From NCBI GenBank assembly GCA_943787575.1, contig CALSMY010000006.1:1-64000 (forward strand): 64,000 bases of DNA. Reading direction: 5' to 3'. Source of the stretch: an uncultured Opitutales bacterium (GTDB lineage Bacteria > Verrucomicrobiota > Verrucomicrobiia > Opitutales > Seribacteraceae). Made by a program: the position numbers and the translations under genes. A model generated the notes under the pieces. The model made no database searches. It was not told the origin of the DNA and saw nothing but the letters and a program-made list of their open reading frames with translations. Below, one piece after another: positions 1-9,623 of the stretch. Within the stretch, counting starts at the first letter, position 1. The number at the start of each line of letters is the position of its first letter.

Positions 1-1650
1 TCAGTCAGTCAATCGATCAAAGTAACCGTAACGGACCCTGTGGGTAAAGTTCCGGTAATAGAACTAACTGAGATTTCAGATACGATTTCCTACATGGGCT
101 CAGCCCTTTCTATACCGCTCCTTGCTGAGGCATCCGACCCCGACGGCGAGGTCGCTTTTGTGGAGTTTTATGTAAATGGAGAATTGATCCAGGAGGACAA
201 CGCCCGGCCCTTTGAGGCCTCCCTCGAAATAAACGCCACTGGGTATCTGGAGGTGCATGCAACAGCTCGTGACAATGTGGGTAACATTACAACTTCCAAT
301 GTGCAGGGAGTTTTAGTGAATAGCGGAGGTGTCGATGAAACTGTGCCCCTGGAAGTTTCTTTTCCTGGCTTAGTCCATCAGGGAGGCCAGCTCGAGATTT
401 ACTCAAATTACAAATCCCCTTCCAAAAACTACAGCAATATAGAGGCTTATGTATACCTGAATGACAAGTACCTTGGGAAGGCAGAAATTCTACCTTACAC
501 TCCACCTGGTCCAGATGGGGTGGATGCGGGTCAGAATATTTATTTTGAGTTTACCGCAATGGCATTGGGCGAGCAGGAATTAACGGTCGTAGTCATCAAT
601 GGTAGTGAGACGGAGAGCATATCTTCTCCGCTCAGTATTGCTCCAAGTCCGGTGACTGATGACGAGGAGTTCATTAAATTACTTTTCACAGGTTTGTATT
701 CACGGAATCCAGAGCCTTATGAACTATCGGAAAACCTGCAGTTATTACAGGACCGTATCCACACCCGGGAGCAAATTATCGAGCGTTTACGTACTGACTT
801 TGAGTTTACCAAAGCCCGAAATATCATACTCGCCCACAAAACCTTAAAGGGAGAGTGGAAGAAAATTGAGGATGCCCTTCTTGAAGCCAAAGACCCGGAT
901 GAAACCCCAGCAATTGGGGCAGGGGCAGAAGGCGGTGTGCGCCCGGATGATCCTGGGGATGCCGGTTCTGGCACCCTAGTATCGTTCAACACACCTATCA
1001 CCGCCTCTATAGAGAACGCCAATGACATCGATTATTTTAGGGTACAGACCTTGGGTGCTGGTAAAAATACTACCTTAACCATATCAGTTTCTGCAGGTCA
1101 TCCAGGAGTTTATATCATAAGTGACGAGCCTCAATTTGTTGGTTTGGATCGGCTCAATATAGTAGGCCCTGGTATCTTTCCTGTGCCTGCTGTAAATGGT
1201 TGGGAAACAAATCAAGAAGCCGGTCCTGGAACATCCTCGACAATTAGCGTAACCTATAATTTGGCAAATTTTGAGGGCGATAATAATTGGTATATTGAAG
1301 TGCCCGTTTATGGCAACGCCATTGAAACAGGGGACTACACCATCCAGTTTACTATGGAAATACCAGTGGAAGATGATGATGGTGGTATAGCGGAACCAAG
1401 CTCCGAGGTTATCGATTTTAAAATCCGGAACCATCTTTGGTACTGGCTCGATAATTTACAATACCTCAACCTTTATGGGGAGATAAACACCCATGATCCG
1501 GAAAGTTTCTTTGTCCGCCTTTTCAAAAACCGTTACGAGCAACTCCCTAATCCCTCCCAAATTGCACGGGGCGTCCAACTGCTCAACGATGACGATGGTA
1601 ACTACGCCAATTTCAGTTTCTACAAGATTTTGCCATCGAAAATAAAGTAA
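1..1650 (+). CDS. Giant Ig/DUF4214-like surface protein, fragment 1 (open at the 5' edge)
   Basis: The reading frame is open from base 1, so the gene begins upstream. Counting from the first in-frame GTG at 40, residues 1-95 form a bacterial Ig-like domain (DPDGEVAFVEFYVNGE), with a second Ig-like stretch to about 200. Residues 207-270 look like a DUF4214 helical domain (FIKLLFTGLYSRNPEP...THKTL type). Residues 325-447 resemble a PPC-type beta sandwich (ANDIDYFRVQ ... GDYTIQF). A second DUF4214-like segment (DPESFFVRLFKNRYEQ) begins near 485. The frame then breaks near 1612: one extra T in the AATTTCAG run would join it to the frame of the next fragment, reading QFLQDFAIENK as in the paralogous module at 5330. 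DUF4214 proteins are typically secreted or surface-linked; function here is unknown. Confidence 0.75.
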   Translation, partial: SVSQSIKVTVTDPVGKVPVIELTEISDTISYMGSALSIPLLAEASDPDGEVAFVEFYVNGELIQEDNARPFEASLEINATGYLEVHATARDNVGNITTSNVQGVLVNSGGVDETVPLEVSFPGLVHQGGQLEIYSNYKSPSKNYSNIEAYVYLNDKYLGKAEILPYTPPGPDGVDAGQNIYFEFTAMALGEQELTVVVINGSETESISSPLSIAPSPVTDDEEFIKLLFTGLYSRNPEPYELSENLQLLQDRIHTREQIIERLRTDFEFTKARNIILAHKTLKGEWKKIEDALLEAKDPDETPAIGAGAEGGVRPDDPGDAGSGTLVSFNTPITASIENANDIDYFRVQTLGAGKNTTLTISVSAGHPGVYIISDEPQFVGLDRLNIVGPGIFPVPAVNGWETNQEAGPGTSSTISVTYNLANFEGDNNWYIEVPVYGNAIETGDYTIQFTMEIPVEDDDGGIAEPSSEVIDFKIRNHLWYWLDNLQYLNLYGEINTHDPESFFVRLFKNRYEQLPNPSQIARGVQLLNDDDGNYANFSFYKILPSKIK

Positions 1651-1721
1651 TCACTGCTGGGTCGTACAACTATACCAATACCGATGGCAATGGCAGCAGC
1701 CTATCCATTCCCAATGTTCCA

Positions 1722-4577
1722 TTGGATGCGGCTGCACTTGCGGAAACTGCCCTGGTTTACACTGCTTTGGTCGGAGAGGTTCCTGAAAATGGGGAGGTCG
1801 CCAGGTTAACGCTGACACCTGAGTATGAGCTTCGCCCAATGACTGAGCGGGCACGAATGATCATGGAACTACCCAGCTTTGCTGCCCGTTTCGGTATGGC
1901 TATGCCAGAGGTAGACTTACCCAATTTGCGTAATGGCCGGAAATACAGCCATGGTAAGGAAGTTCTAGTAGATGCCTCGTCTCTGGGACCCGATAACCTC
2001 GGGGGGACTAAGGATGATGGAAATATAAGTAATCTCAAAATTTTACTCAACAAGAGTGAAAATCCAAAGTGGATTTGGACACCGGATAGCACCTCTTTAG
2101 ATTCAAATATTTCAGAGGATGGGTTTTATTACAATTTCACTATTCCCTCCGATATCCCTTCGGGCACTTACACATTTGAGGTAATTGCCGAGGATAAAAA
2201 TGGTCTGATTTCCCGTGCAGAAAGGAAGATACATCTTGGGACAATAGACCAAGAAGTTAGTTTACTTACTCCGGAGACAGATGAAGTTTTGGACATCGAT
2301 GAAATTAAAACTTTCAAATTCGATCTGGGCAGTGATCACAATTCCTCTGCCTATCTCGAAATTAATGGCCATATACCATGGATTGGAAGTTTGCAGTTCA
2401 GTGCAGAAGACCTTCCCCAGGATGAATCAACCATATCCATTAGTGATGGATCTGGAAGTTCAGTTACATTCGAATTCGATTCCGACTATAATGCAACAGC
2501 CACCGAAATCGCGACAGTGGAAAAAATGTATGTGGTTGGTGGCGGGAGCCTAAATCTTACTACAGATTCTAATTATCTTGGGACTGATAATCGTGAGTAC
2601 ATTGTAGAAATAGATGGGGATGGAACCGGTGCCAACGGGCACGATACTTTCAGGTGGTCGATCGATGGTGGGGCAAACTTTAATGATTACGGAATCGAGA
2701 TAGATACCGACCTAAACAATTCCTTGGGTTCTGGGATTGAGATAAGCTTTGATTCCAACACCTCCTACCAACTTGGGGACAGATGGCGCATTAAGGCATA
2801 TCCAATCAATGAAATTGTTGAAGTGGGCAGGTATGGCAGTTTTGCGGACCGCTTGGCCACAACCCGCCAAAACTTTATCGATGCCGTAAACAGAGCCAAC
2901 AATATGGGCAAACTCGCCATGCGGGCAAAGGCATCCGTTGTAGAGTCCACCTCTTCGGGCTGGTTTAATTCTTTGGATGAAAATAGGTATGGGGTTGAAC
3001 TTCGCAGGTTGGGCTCCACGCCAGTACGTGAGAAAATCGCCATAGATAATCTCACCGCTATCAATACCACCCTATCCACAAGCGACTGGCTCGAAATGCC
3101 TTGGCTGGAAGAGGGTAATGGCACGCAAACAATGAGCCTAGACCTTCGTAAGCTTGGTTTCACCCAGCCCATGCTTGAAGCACGGGTGGTTGCATTTGAT
3201 GAGCTGAACAACACCGTAAATTCGGAGCCCCGTAGTTTTACTCTTCGAGATCCAAGCAGGTTATCGATCGAATTGGGGGATCCGGTTGGTCGCAAGGCAA
3301 GTGTGCGGATCGTGGGTGATGTAACCACAGGCTTGAAAGCCAATAATTTTCAGGTTCTGGATGGTGGGGCGGGGTACACAGGCGATTCCGCCCAGCTATC
3401 CATCATCAGCGAATTTGGCCGGGGTGCCTCTTTGCGCCCAGTGATTAATCAGTTGGGCGAGCTTGCTTCCGTAGAAGTGGTAAATCCAGGCAGTGGATAT
3501 ACCTTAAGTGATCTTGTTTTGGTTTCCTCCCCCCTTCAGTACAAGATAGGGGATTCGGTATCGGTATCTGCCAAGGTGCGGGACCCATTAAGCGAGCTCG
3601 ACCGCGTGGCATTCTATGTAAACGGAGTGGAGTTGGATGCAAATAGCACCTCAGGTAGTGGCAATACCTACAGTGCATCCTATGATTTTACCGATGAAAG
3701 TGCTCAGTTTGTAACCGCCCGTGCCCTCTATGGGGATGACCGAGATCGTGGCCCATCCACCATTGCGGAGGATGAATGGATGTACGGTCCTGGCATATCC
3801 GGAGATCGGATAAATTATTGGGGGTGGCGTCGTCATTGGGCGGAGCAACACTTTCATGGGCCCGGCTATGTATTCCCTGAATGGTTTATTCAGGATCAGG
3901 ACTACTGGGCATTACCCCCTCCTTGGTTGAGCCTTCCTTACGGGCCGGGAGCTGTGCCTGTGGAAGTCCATACAGAGCCTGAAAAAGAAAGCATCTCGAT
4001 TACCGGGGGAGGTAATGTGGATATTGGGCAGGTTGGCTTGCTTGGGGTTACTTATCGTTCCGTGGATGGAGATTATGATGACGATTTAAAAGTATCGGTT
4101 TATGTGGACAATCAATTTGCCGGTTATGCCACTAGGCTGGAATATGAGGAACCGGAATTTTGGGAGGAGGACCCTGGCTACAAGTTTGAATTTGTCTTAC
4201 CAGTGCACACCTCTGGTACAAAGGAGGTGGAATTCTACATTCTGGATGGGGATCGTACCTACTCTGCATACGCATCCGTAAATGGAGAGGAAAGCCCACT
4301 TACCGATGATTATCAATTCCTTAAATCTTTGTGGAATGGGTTGTTTGACCGCGACCCAGAGGGTGCAGAAATCAATGCTTATTTGGCGGGTTTACGCAAC
4401 GGCTCAATGACCCGCCAGCAGGTGATTGAATACATCCGTACCCAACAGGAGTTTATCACCTCACGGGACATCTTGCTAACCCATAAAACTTTGCATGGCG
4501 TGTGGGAGAAGTTACCTATCTGTCTTGGAAAATACCGATCAGCAAGGTTATGGCTCAATGGGTGGCGGTGGCAATAG
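1722..4577 (+). CDS. Giant Ig/DUF4214-like surface protein, fragment 2
   Basis: This 951-residue frame continues fragment 1 after a single-base frameshift. Homology is readable in this frame back to about 1608, so the ATG at 1722 is not a true start. It opens with a helical DUF4214-like piece (LDAAALAETALVYTALVG ... LAERAR-type), then Ig-like strands (residues 60-160), a conserved block around SISDGSG and FEFDSD (about 245-370), another Ig-like domain with DRVAFYVNGVEL (about 625-645), a Trp-rich stretch near 690-740, and a closing DUF4214-like domain (DDYQFLKSLWNGLFDRDPEG). The same order recurs from 5111 to 7855. The reading frame is lost near 4520, where frame 1 takes over. Confidence 0.75.
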   Translation: MDAAALAETALVYTALVGEVPENGEVARLTLTPEYELRPMTERARMIMELPSFAARFGMAMPEVDLPNLRNGRKYSHGKEVLVDASSLGPDNLGGTKDDGNISNLKILLNKSENPKWIWTPDSTSLDSNISEDGFYYNFTIPSDIPSGTYTFEVIAEDKNGLISRAERKIHLGTIDQEVSLLTPETDEVLDIDEIKTFKFDLGSDHNSSAYLEINGHIPWIGSLQFSAEDLPQDESTISISDGSGSSVTFEFDSDYNATATEIATVEKMYVVGGGSLNLTTDSNYLGTDNREYIVEIDGDGTGANGHDTFRWSIDGGANFNDYGIEIDTDLNNSLGSGIEISFDSNTSYQLGDRWRIKAYPINEIVEVGRYGSFADRLATTRQNFIDAVNRANNMGKLAMRAKASVVESTSSGWFNSLDENRYGVELRRLGSTPVREKIAIDNLTAINTTLSTSDWLEMPWLEEGNGTQTMSLDLRKLGFTQPMLEARVVAFDELNNTVNSEPRSFTLRDPSRLSIELGDPVGRKASVRIVGDVTTGLKANNFQVLDGGAGYTGDSAQLSIISEFGRGASLRPVINQLGELASVEVVNPGSGYTLSDLVLVSSPLQYKIGDSVSVSAKVRDPLSELDRVAFYVNGVELDANSTSGSGNTYSASYDFTDESAQFVTARALYGDDRDRGPSTIAEDEWMYGPGISGDRINYWGWRRHWAEQHFHGPGYVFPEWFIQDQDYWALPPPWLSLPYGPGAVPVEVHTEPEKESISITGGGNVDIGQVGLLGVTYRSVDGDYDDDLKVSVYVDNQFAGYATRLEYEEPEFWEEDPGYKFEFVLPVHTSGTKEVEFYILDGDRTYSAYASVNGEESPLTDDYQFLKSLWNGLFDRDPEGAEINAYLAGLRNGSMTRQQVIEYIRTQQEFITSRDILLTHKTLHGVWEKLPICLGKYRSARLWLNGWRWQ

Positions 4578-4791
4578 TGCTGCGGCTCAGGCAGCCATGG
4601 GCATGCCTTATACCCCTGCAGATGGAAATGCATCAGATTTAGGGTTTTATGAGGGGTGGAGGATGATCATCGGAAATCTTTATCACAGGAACTTGGATGA
4701 CATGAATCCCTCGATTATGGGTGTATCTCTATCAGGAGATTCTGATGTATTCAAAATAAAAAGCCAAAATTTAGCAGATGAAGGACTTTAA
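4495..4791 (+). pseudogene. Giant surface protein, fragment 3 (frameshifted continuation)
   Basis: From about 4518 this frame carries the linker that follows the DUF4214-like domain (LENTDQQGYGSMGGGGNS) and the start of a PPC-like sandwich (GDSDVFKIKSQNLADEG), equivalent to NANDIDYFRVQTLGAG in fragment 1. The ATG at 4495 is not meaningful because the first residues overlap fragment 2 out of frame. It stops at 4789-4791. One base earlier in phase, positions 4782-4901 continue the same domain, so a second indel sits at about 4784. Confidence 0.55.
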
Positions 4792-4901
4792 ATATTGCTA
4801 TTAATCGAGATTCTATTTGGATGAGAATATTATTGCTAGATACCTCAGGTGCCGGAACAATTAATACTTTAACTGTCCATTTTAAAGATGGCTCTTTATG
4901 A
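4782..4901 (+). pseudogene. Giant surface protein, fragment 4 (end of PPC-like domain)
   Basis: Frame 3 reads TLNIAINRDSIWMRILLLD and TINTLTVHFKDGSL before a TGA at 4899. It matches the strand pattern of the PPC-like domain in fragment 1 (TLTISVSAGHPGVYII). Between 4902 and 5059 no frame stays open. The recognisable reading resumes in frame 2 with GILGGYTFSTQ, an in-frame TAA at 5057, and then PAYLDQANFLTEEEIAQ. The stretch is either several indels close together or a genuinely decayed junction between modules. Confidence 0.4.
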
Positions 4902-5110
4902 ATTGATCCTTGCCAGGATTGCTATTAGCAGGGAGATTGCGCGGTCCAGCTATTGATTTTTGATCTTAATCTGCTTACCAAAATGTAGATTATTATTCAT
5001 TTCTCAAAGATTGCTAGGACATTGGAATATTGGGCGGTTATACTTTTTCCACTCAATAACCTGCCTACCTAGACCAAGCAAACTTCCTAACCGAAGAAGA
5101 AATTGCCCAG

Positions 5111-7855
5111 TTGCAAATCGAATCCCGGGTCAATGATTTCGATCCTACCCAAGCCATTGCGTACCAAACCAATAGCTTTAGTTATACCAATCGGTATGGG
5201 CAGATCGAGACCCACGACCCAGCGAGTTTCTTCCACCGGTTATTCCTCAATAAATATGACCAGGAACCCAACCCAATGCAGGCAAACAGAGGGGTACAAC
5301 TGCTCAAGGATGGGACTCGTAGCCAGTTAGATTTTCTCCAGCAATTTGCCACTGAAAATAACATCATCACCGTTGGCGGGTACAACTACACCACCTCTGC
5401 AAACGAACTGGCGATCCCCAATGTACCGATCGATGCAGCAGCCTTTGCCGAGACCGCTCTGGTTTACTCCGCCCTGATGGGTAAGGCGCCGAGCAAGGCA
5501 GAGGTGGCCAAGCTTACCCTCGATCCATATTTTGAAGTGCGCCCATTGGCAGAACGTGCCCGGTTGATTTTGGAGATGCCAGAATATGCTGGCCAGTACA
5601 GTGTATCGATCCCCAGGGTGGACTTTTTGAATGTACAAAACGGAATGGTTTTAGACCTAAATGATTCCATAAAAGTGGAAGCTTTTGACCATGGGATTGA
5701 TGGATTTGCAGGTACATATGACGATGGAAAAATCCAAAGGGTCGAACTTTTACTCAATGGTAAACCTGTCGGGTCTTTGGATGGAAATATAACTGGTAGG
5801 GGATACCAGTTTGCATTAGCGAGCAATATGTCAAATCTGCCCAGTGGTGAATATTTGCTCGAAGCCAAGGCTCATGGCATTGACGGAATTATAGGGCGGG
5901 CAGAAAGGTATATTTTTATAGATACTGACACTCCAAAACTTTCGATCACTCAACCTGCCCATGGAAGTGTTTTAGAAAAAGGAACTAATTTATCGTTTAT
6001 TTATTCAGATAATTCAGGCGTTAGTCTTGCAAACTCGACAAGCTACCTGGAAATTAATGGTAAAATTCGTTGGTCCGGAGCGTTGGTCCTGTCAGATGGT
6101 TTGCTGGAAGATAATAAGTCTGTTTCTATTTCTGATGGAACGGGTCGTGGGGTGGTAACCTTTGAATTTGATAGCAATGAAAGTTCAAGTGCTTACGATT
6201 TGTCGATCGAACCGATAAAACAATCTGGGCTTGGAGATGCTAATGTATCGATTCCTGGTTATTACAATGGGCCGGCAGAAGGAATCGAATACCTTGTGGT
6301 AATTGATAGCAATGGAACTGGGCCAGGTTCTCCTGATAGCTTCAAATGGATGGAAGTTGGTGCCATCGAAGCAAATGAAACAGCCGTATCTATTTCCACG
6401 GATTTGAATTACTCTTTGGGCTACGGCATTCAATTAAATTTCGATTCCAACCTGTCCTATGAGTATGGAGATGCATGGAGAATAAAAGTCGCCCCGTCCA
6501 ACCATAGAGTAAAGATCGAAACAGAGGGAGTGTATGAAGACCGAATCATGGTTACCAAGCGGAATTTTATCCGGGAGATCAATCGTGCAAACAATGAAGG
6601 TTCATTTGCCTTACGGGCATATGATCCTCTAATTGATAATGATTTAAGCGGAAACCTACCCCTAGAGGGTTCCGCCTTTCGCTCCATTGTCTTAAGGCAT
6701 GATGGAGGGTATCCAATTATTCAGGATATCAATCAAACAGGTATGGAGAGCAATGATTGGCAGGACCTCTTTTCTTTGATCAAAGCAGAAGGCTCAGCCA
6801 CCTTAAATTTAAACGAGTGGGGTGCTCTGGAAATTTGTGATGGTTTGATAGATGTAAGGGTAGTTAATATTGACGAAGATGGGAATCGTACCTATTCCGA
6901 CAGGCGGACTTTTCCATTGGTAGATCCGGCTCGGGGATATGTCGAAATAATTGGACCACTTGGCTCGGTGTATGAGCCTGGGCGTTTACCCACCTTGCAC
7001 TTTTCGGATGGTTTTTCCGGTTCCCTGCCTACGTCAAATAATGGAAACATCTCAGTAGTTGATGGAGGTGCCGGATACCGTTTGTACGATGAAGAAAGCA
7101 AGGACTTAATCATTGTCTCTTCTTCGGGATCAAGTGGAAACTTACAAATTCAAGAAGTGAGTTCGGCTACAGAGCAGGTAATAGAGGCTTATGCGAATGA
7201 AAACCAAAAAGGTTATGGATATAAATCGGATGATGTCATTGTACCCAGCCCACCCGCATTTTTTAACAAAAACGAGAACATCGATCTTAGTGCTCGGTTA
7301 AGGGACCCGTATGGACAATACGACCGCGTGGCTTTTTACCAAAATGGAGTGGAGCTCAACTCGACTGTCCAGGACCGATCGGGTGGGGTGTTTGGAACTA
7401 CTTTTTCCAGTGATTTGCCCGGAGATAAATTTATCACGGCCCGGGCTCTCTATGGAGATTCTAAAGATATGGGATCATCTGTACCACATACTTTTGGTAA
7501 ATATCCCTGTGCCAGCTCGCAATATGGAGGAAAGGACCATTGGGGATGGAAAAAATCTTGGCTTCAACAACACTATTCGAGTGGTCAGGAGTTTTTACCT
7601 TCTTGGTTCGGTAATTACCAAAGTTATTGGATTAATCAAAATTCTTGGGCCAAGCAACCCATGTGGGATGGTGCCGCACCTATACGAATCGGAGAAAAGG
7701 ATGTCTATGAACATGTAGTTATTTTAATTAGTTCAGGGTCTCTTGCCTTGCAGGGTGAAAAACTGCACTCACAATTTACTGAGGTTTCCGCCACTGTTCA
7801 ATGGTCGGCTGGCAAAGTACCGACACTTACATCGGTAGCACCTCTATGGAAATAA
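5111..7855 (+). CDS. Giant Ig/DUF4214-like surface protein, second super-module
   Basis: This 914-residue frame repeats the architecture of 1495-4300: DUF4214-like segments (DPASFFHRLFLNKYDQEPNP, then IDAAAFAETALVYSALMG and LAERARLILEMPEYA), Ig-like strands, the SISDGTG/FEFDSN block, a NFIREINRANNEGSFALRAYD segment matching NFIDAVNRANNMGKLAMRAK upstream, an Ig-like domain with DRVAFYQNGVEL, and a Trp-rich region (HWGWKKSWLQQH). The frame is already open and homologous from 5060, so TTG at 5111 is only a nominal start. It ends out of frame near 7845: in frame 3, HLYGNKEHLAEISIDTNDPY carries the protein forward. Confidence 0.75.
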   Translation: MQIESRVNDFDPTQAIAYQTNSFSYTNRYGQIETHDPASFFHRLFLNKYDQEPNPMQANRGVQLLKDGTRSQLDFLQQFATENNIITVGGYNYTTSANELAIPNVPIDAAAFAETALVYSALMGKAPSKAEVAKLTLDPYFEVRPLAERARLILEMPEYAGQYSVSIPRVDFLNVQNGMVLDLNDSIKVEAFDHGIDGFAGTYDDGKIQRVELLLNGKPVGSLDGNITGRGYQFALASNMSNLPSGEYLLEAKAHGIDGIIGRAERYIFIDTDTPKLSITQPAHGSVLEKGTNLSFIYSDNSGVSLANSTSYLEINGKIRWSGALVLSDGLLEDNKSVSISDGTGRGVVTFEFDSNESSSAYDLSIEPIKQSGLGDANVSIPGYYNGPAEGIEYLVVIDSNGTGPGSPDSFKWMEVGAIEANETAVSISTDLNYSLGYGIQLNFDSNLSYEYGDAWRIKVAPSNHRVKIETEGVYEDRIMVTKRNFIREINRANNEGSFALRAYDPLIDNDLSGNLPLEGSAFRSIVLRHDGGYPIIQDINQTGMESNDWQDLFSLIKAEGSATLNLNEWGALEICDGLIDVRVVNIDEDGNRTYSDRRTFPLVDPARGYVEIIGPLGSVYEPGRLPTLHFSDGFSGSLPTSNNGNISVVDGGAGYRLYDEESKDLIIVSSSGSSGNLQIQEVSSATEQVIEAYANENQKGYGYKSDDVIVPSPPAFFNKNENIDLSARLRDPYGQYDRVAFYQNGVELNSTVQDRSGGVFGTTFSSDLPGDKFITARALYGDSKDMGSSVPHTFGKYPCASSQYGGKDHWGWKKSWLQQHYSSGQEFLPSWFGNYQSYWINQNSWAKQPMWDGAAPIRIGEKDVYEHVVILISSGSLALQGEKLHSQFTEVSATVQWSAGKVPTLTSVAPLWK

Positions 7856-7982
7856 AGAACATTTAGCCGAAATCTCAATCGACACCAATGATCCTTACGC
7901 AAACTATATCCCTTTAAATTTTACCTGGTTTGTTAATTACAAAGATTTTAAGGACGATTTTGGTGAGGTTGATTTAAGAGTC

Positions 7983-9092
7983 GTGGCTGTGACTGAAGAG
8001 GGCAGGCAATTAACATCTGGAACTAAACGGGCTTATATCCGTGAGCTAAGCTTTAATGACCCCCAAAGTGTAGTTGCCATGATGCTAAAAGATATCACTG
8101 GAGAAACACCTAGCGATTCAGATTTAGAAGAAATCCAATCAGGATCCTCCACTAATTCTATTTCCAATATTATTAAGGGTATTGTAGATAGAGAAAACAG
8201 GAATAACTACGATTATATGGCCAACCTAGTTGCTGCATACTATGTTTTATTTGGTAAATATCCGGATCAAAACACATTCGATTCAGATTTTGAGAATTGG
8301 GGAGGTGAAATTAGGCAGAATAATCAAGTAGGTCTAATGAATTATATTTCAGATAAAATTACAAACGACTACACATCATATTATGGAGTAATTCCAAATA
8401 ATCAGGCTTATTTTTTCGGATATGTAGAGGGAATCAATCTTTCCAAACGCAAGGACTTTGTGACTAGGCATTACAAGAACAAATATAAATCAAGTCCCAC
8501 TTTCATTCAGGTTTCTCAAGGTGCAAATAAATTGTGGTTGAATAGAGAATTGGGAAACATTGGTGCCGCTTCCGATTTTATATTTAATCTAGCGATGGAA
8601 CCGGTTGAAAAGCTTGGAATAACCGGTGCTATCGAACGGCACTATTTAAATGGGATGACATCACATCGCTCTAATTACCTCAAGAAAGCCAAGGAATATC
8701 CGCTCCAAACTGCTTTAAGTGCAGTGACTCGGGGAGAGAATGAATCTGCTTCAGGTGGGGGTACAAACCAACCCATTGCACTGAATGAAATTGATGAGGA
8801 CCCTAACCTTCGCCGCCGATTCAATTTATTATGGGAAGATTCATCGGTTGCTAACGGCCTAAATTACTGGAAGCATGAACCTTGGTTTGGCCATTTTATG
8901 GATGAGAAATACCCCTGGATTTATCATGCTGATCTTGGTTGGCTTATATTCACAATGGTACTTCTCAAAAGAATATCTGGTTCTTATTCTCAATCCCTTG
9001 GATGGTTTTGGACAAACGTGAAGATACCTTTAAGGACCATCCAAACTTACCAGCTGAGAACCAACGCTTTATTTATCGGGTACGGCCAGTAA
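7983..9092 (+). CDS. Giant surface protein, terminal module
   Basis: The frame is open from 7839, so the GTG at 7983 is nominal and this continues the 5111-7855 fragment after a one-base shift. It has a third, diverged pair of DUF4214-like segments: DPQSVVAMMLKDITGETPSD at about residue 26, and RKDFVTRHYKNKYKSSPTF at about 155. A Gly/Ser linker (GENESASGGGTNQP) precedes a Trp-rich C-terminal module (EPWFGHFMDEKYPWIYHADLGW). From about 8942 the module alternates between frames 2 and 3. Read through three small indels it becomes LGWLYIHNGTSQKNIWFYSQ then SLGWFWTNVKDTFKDHPN. That module closes secreted proteins of this group and recurs at 53.3 and 54.1 kb. Confidence 0.65.
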   Translation: MAVTEEGRQLTSGTKRAYIRELSFNDPQSVVAMMLKDITGETPSDSDLEEIQSGSSTNSISNIIKGIVDRENRNNYDYMANLVAAYYVLFGKYPDQNTFDSDFENWGGEIRQNNQVGLMNYISDKITNDYTSYYGVIPNNQAYFFGYVEGINLSKRKDFVTRHYKNKYKSSPTFIQVSQGANKLWLNRELGNIGAASDFIFNLAMEPVEKLGITGAIERHYLNGMTSHRSNYLKKAKEYPLQTALSAVTRGENESASGGGTNQPIALNEIDEDPNLRRRFNLLWEDSSVANGLNYWKHEPWFGHFMDEKYPWIYHADLGWLIFTMVLLKRISGSYSQSLGWFWTNVKIPLRTIQTYQLRTNALFIGYGQ

Positions 9093-9127
9093 AGCGGGAG
9101 GCTGGGAAGGTTCTTGGTCTTGTCTAA
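8939..9127 (+). pseudogene. Giant surface protein, out-of-frame pieces of the C-terminal aromatic module
   Basis: In this frame 8942-8980 (YIHNGTSQKNIW) and 9022-9085 (DTFKDHPNLPAENQRFIYR) supply the parts of the C-terminal module missing from the overlapping frame. The switch at about 9020 fits a lost A: GTGAAGATACC versus an expected GTGAAAGATACC. The switch at about 8941 fits a lost T (GGCTTAT versus GGCTTTAT). The gene probably ends between 9092 and 9130, just before the hairpin at 9196. Confidence 0.45.
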
Positions 9128-9195
9128 CTTGCCCATCTGCAGGTACAGTGGTCATCTGAGATTCATCTTTATGATTATGGATATAATCCTCTTTA

Positions 9196-9233
9196 AGGAA
9201 TCTTCCTTTGTCTTCTTGGATTCCTAATTTTTA
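9196..9233 (+). terminator. Possible intrinsic terminator after the giant surface-protein gene
   Basis: AGGAATC (9196-9202) pairs perfectly with GATTCCT (9219-9225) across a 16-nt loop that can pair further (CC with GG). AATTTTTAG follows immediately. It lies downstream of the last coding piece and 11 bases before the next start codon. The stem is short and loop-rich, so termination efficiency is uncertain. Confidence 0.45.
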
Positions 9234-9243
9234 GCTTAAGGTG

Positions 9244-9623
9244 ATGGGTAATTCACCGGGAGTACTCCATCTCATACATTCGCTAGATCCCTGCACAGGA
9301 GGCGTTTTCTCTGCTGTCCAGTTACTTAATACGATGCATTACTCAAGAGTGGAGTGGATTCTCGAATATCAGATGATCCCAATGCTAGTGCAAGAAACAA
9401 TCGGGAGTGGGTCATAGCTCATGGACTTTGGCAATGGCCAGGCCAACGAGCCAGGGAGTTAGGAAATCCATATCTTGTTTATCCGCATGGCATGTTGGAT
9501 CCATGGTTTAAAAAATCCTATCCCATCAAACATTTAAAGAAACAATTCTATTGGTGGATAAGGCAGGGAGCCATCATTCGTAATGCCCAAGCCAGTTTGT
9601 TTTACTACAGAGGAGGAACGTAG
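9244..9623 (+). CDS. GT4 glycosyltransferase, N-terminal part (frameshifted)
   Basis: The likely true start is ATG 9244, giving MGNSPGVLHLIHSLDPCTGG then VFSAVQLLN, a typical GT-B N-terminus in which a GG loop follows the first strand. The frame slips near 9345. From about 9360 frame 3 reads NREWVIAHGLWQWPG and NPYLVYPHGMLDPWFKKSYP, the acceptor-domain segment common in bacterial GT4 enzymes. A second slip near 9595 fits one extra T: GTTTTAC where GTTTAC restores ASLFTTEEERRLAQGTF, continuous with the next fragment. Together the pieces make a protein of about 345 residues, a normal size. Confidence 0.6.

Noticed and set aside
2765-3343. 192-codon open frame on the minus strand within the giant surface gene
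   Set aside because: It lies opposite a well-supported coding frame and its translation is Ser/Arg-rich without domains, as expected of an antisense shadow.
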